A stretch of 64,000 nucleotides of DNA, from the NCBI GenBank assembly GCA_963678465.1, contig OY782858.1:1550001-1614000 (forward strand). The letters run 5' to 3'. The translations under genes and the position numbers were made by a program. Positions 63,558 through 64,000 of the stretch are shown one piece after another; position 1 is the stretch's first letter, and each line of letters opens with the position of its first letter. The notes beneath the pieces were generated by a model that saw only the letters and a list, made by a program, of their open reading frames with translations, searched no databases and was not told the origin of the DNA. The DNA is from Paludibacter sp963678465. GTDB taxonomy: Bacteria; Bacteroidota; Bacteroidia; Bacteroidales; Paludibacteraceae.

Positions 63558-64000
63558 TAATACTTATGCTTCCTGCGGTCGGGACGACCCAGCAAGGAAG
63601 CATCGGTTGAACCGTATTAGCTTCGCTGATTTTCAATTCCCGCTTGCAGGAAGCTTGATTTAACGAGCGTTAAGAAGAAAAAGTATTTATGGAGAAAGCG
63701 GCAGGTTTTAGTGTTCTGCTTGAGGGTGAGAAGAGAGACAGTAAAAGGTATAAAAGCTATTTTCAGTTCTGATCAATTCAGGATATTCAAAAAAACAGCA
63801 ACTTATAATTCAATAAAACAGTAAAAACAGCGGTTTTTACTAGAGTATAGATAAAGAAATGGCCGTCCCTGCATTATACAGGGTTTGAGAGGCAATAAAT
63901 TACAGATTTAGGTTCGTTGTTTTCGGGTAAAACACATTATCGGGCGACCGGATACGTGGTAATATCTCGACAGGAATCATATTTCCTGTTTTGCACTTGG
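63558..64000 (-). mobile_element. IS91-like element, copy 3 (runs off the window)
   Basis: Left end identical in layout to copies 1 and 2: TAATACTTATGC at 63558, hairpin, then the same non-coding stretch and the C-terminal part of the transposase gene. It follows ACCGC at the end of cassette 7. By alignment with copy 2 (offset 3497) it should extend to about 66.1 kb. Confidence 0.8.
63900..64000 (-). CDS. IS91-family transposase (copy 3), C-terminal end only
   Basis: The last 32 or so codons are in the window, ending ...RSPDNVFYPKTTNLNL, identical to copy 2 at the C-terminus. The zinc, HUH and tyrosine motifs lie beyond the right edge. Presumed intact by analogy with the two full copies. Confidence 0.75.
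   Translation of the reverse strand, partial: KCKTGNMIPVEILPRIRSPDNVFYPKTTNLNL

Noticed and set aside
45012..64000. Integrated phage or conjugative element
   Set aside because: No phage structural, tra or replication genes are visible; recombinases and small genes alone do not support it.
1..64000. tRNA, rRNA or classical riboswitch
   Set aside because: I saw no sequence with tRNA cloverleaf hallmarks or rRNA stretches. Absence was judged by eye only; a tRNAscan/Rfam run would settle it.

Overview
The window looks like a chromosomal segment of a Bacteroidota bacterium (Bacteroidales/Marinilabiliales type; I cannot name a genus). The evidence is the enzyme set of a plant-polysaccharide degrader, a type IX secretion C-terminal tail at 60 kb, TAnnTTTG-type promoter boxes and GxxExxY/GIY-YIG/IS91-like genes of the kinds common in that phylum.

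Region 1 (1-41.8 kb) is one uninterrupted run of minus-strand genes, nearly all with signal peptides, for heteroxylan and side-chain breakdown. In transcription order: GH10 xylanase, GH43, alpha/beta esterase, GH115 glucuronidase, a deleted GH43-like remnant, four tandem CE1-type esterases, GH8, SGNH esterase, GH3, GH2, two GH43, GH27, GH43, DUF3237, GH31, GH27, GH31, GH3, GH97, type-B carboxylesterase, CE6-like esterase and a cut-off GH30. Together they would cut the xylan backbone (GH10, GH8, GH30, GH3), remove arabinose (GH43), (methyl)glucuronate (GH115), acetyl/feruloyl groups (CE1, CE6, SGNH) and galactose/xylose caps (GH27, GH97, GH2, GH31). No SusC/SusD pair or sensor gene is present in the window.

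Region 2 (41.8-45 kb) is mostly non-coding and repeat-rich: a REP-like palindrome block, two adjacent arrays of exactly 21-bp tandem repeats (12 and 25 units), a ~100-bp direct duplication, then a small gene pair of unknown function and a terminator.

Region 3 (45-64 kb, plus-strand genes) reads as a decayed integron-like gene-cassette array. At its head lies a tyrosine recombinase gene broken into pieces by two small elements with terminal inverted repeats, one carrying a GxxExxY gene and one a GIY-YIG gene. Downstream, groups of genes are separated by ~130-bp palindromic sites that behave like attC sites. Each cassette starts with GTTRNNN-type sequence and ends with its reverse complement. 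Cassettes carry cytochrome b561/methyltransferase/CDF transporter; AraC regulator/DUF6448; ArsR/MerTP/MerA mercury resistance; and four small, mostly secreted unknowns. The last four sites each contain, within the left core box, an IS91-like element (HUH transposase plus tyrosine recombinase): two full copies, one 258-bp internally deleted copy and one running off the window end. The apparent targeting of attC-like core boxes by a HUH/tyrosine-recombinase element is the most interesting signal in the window.
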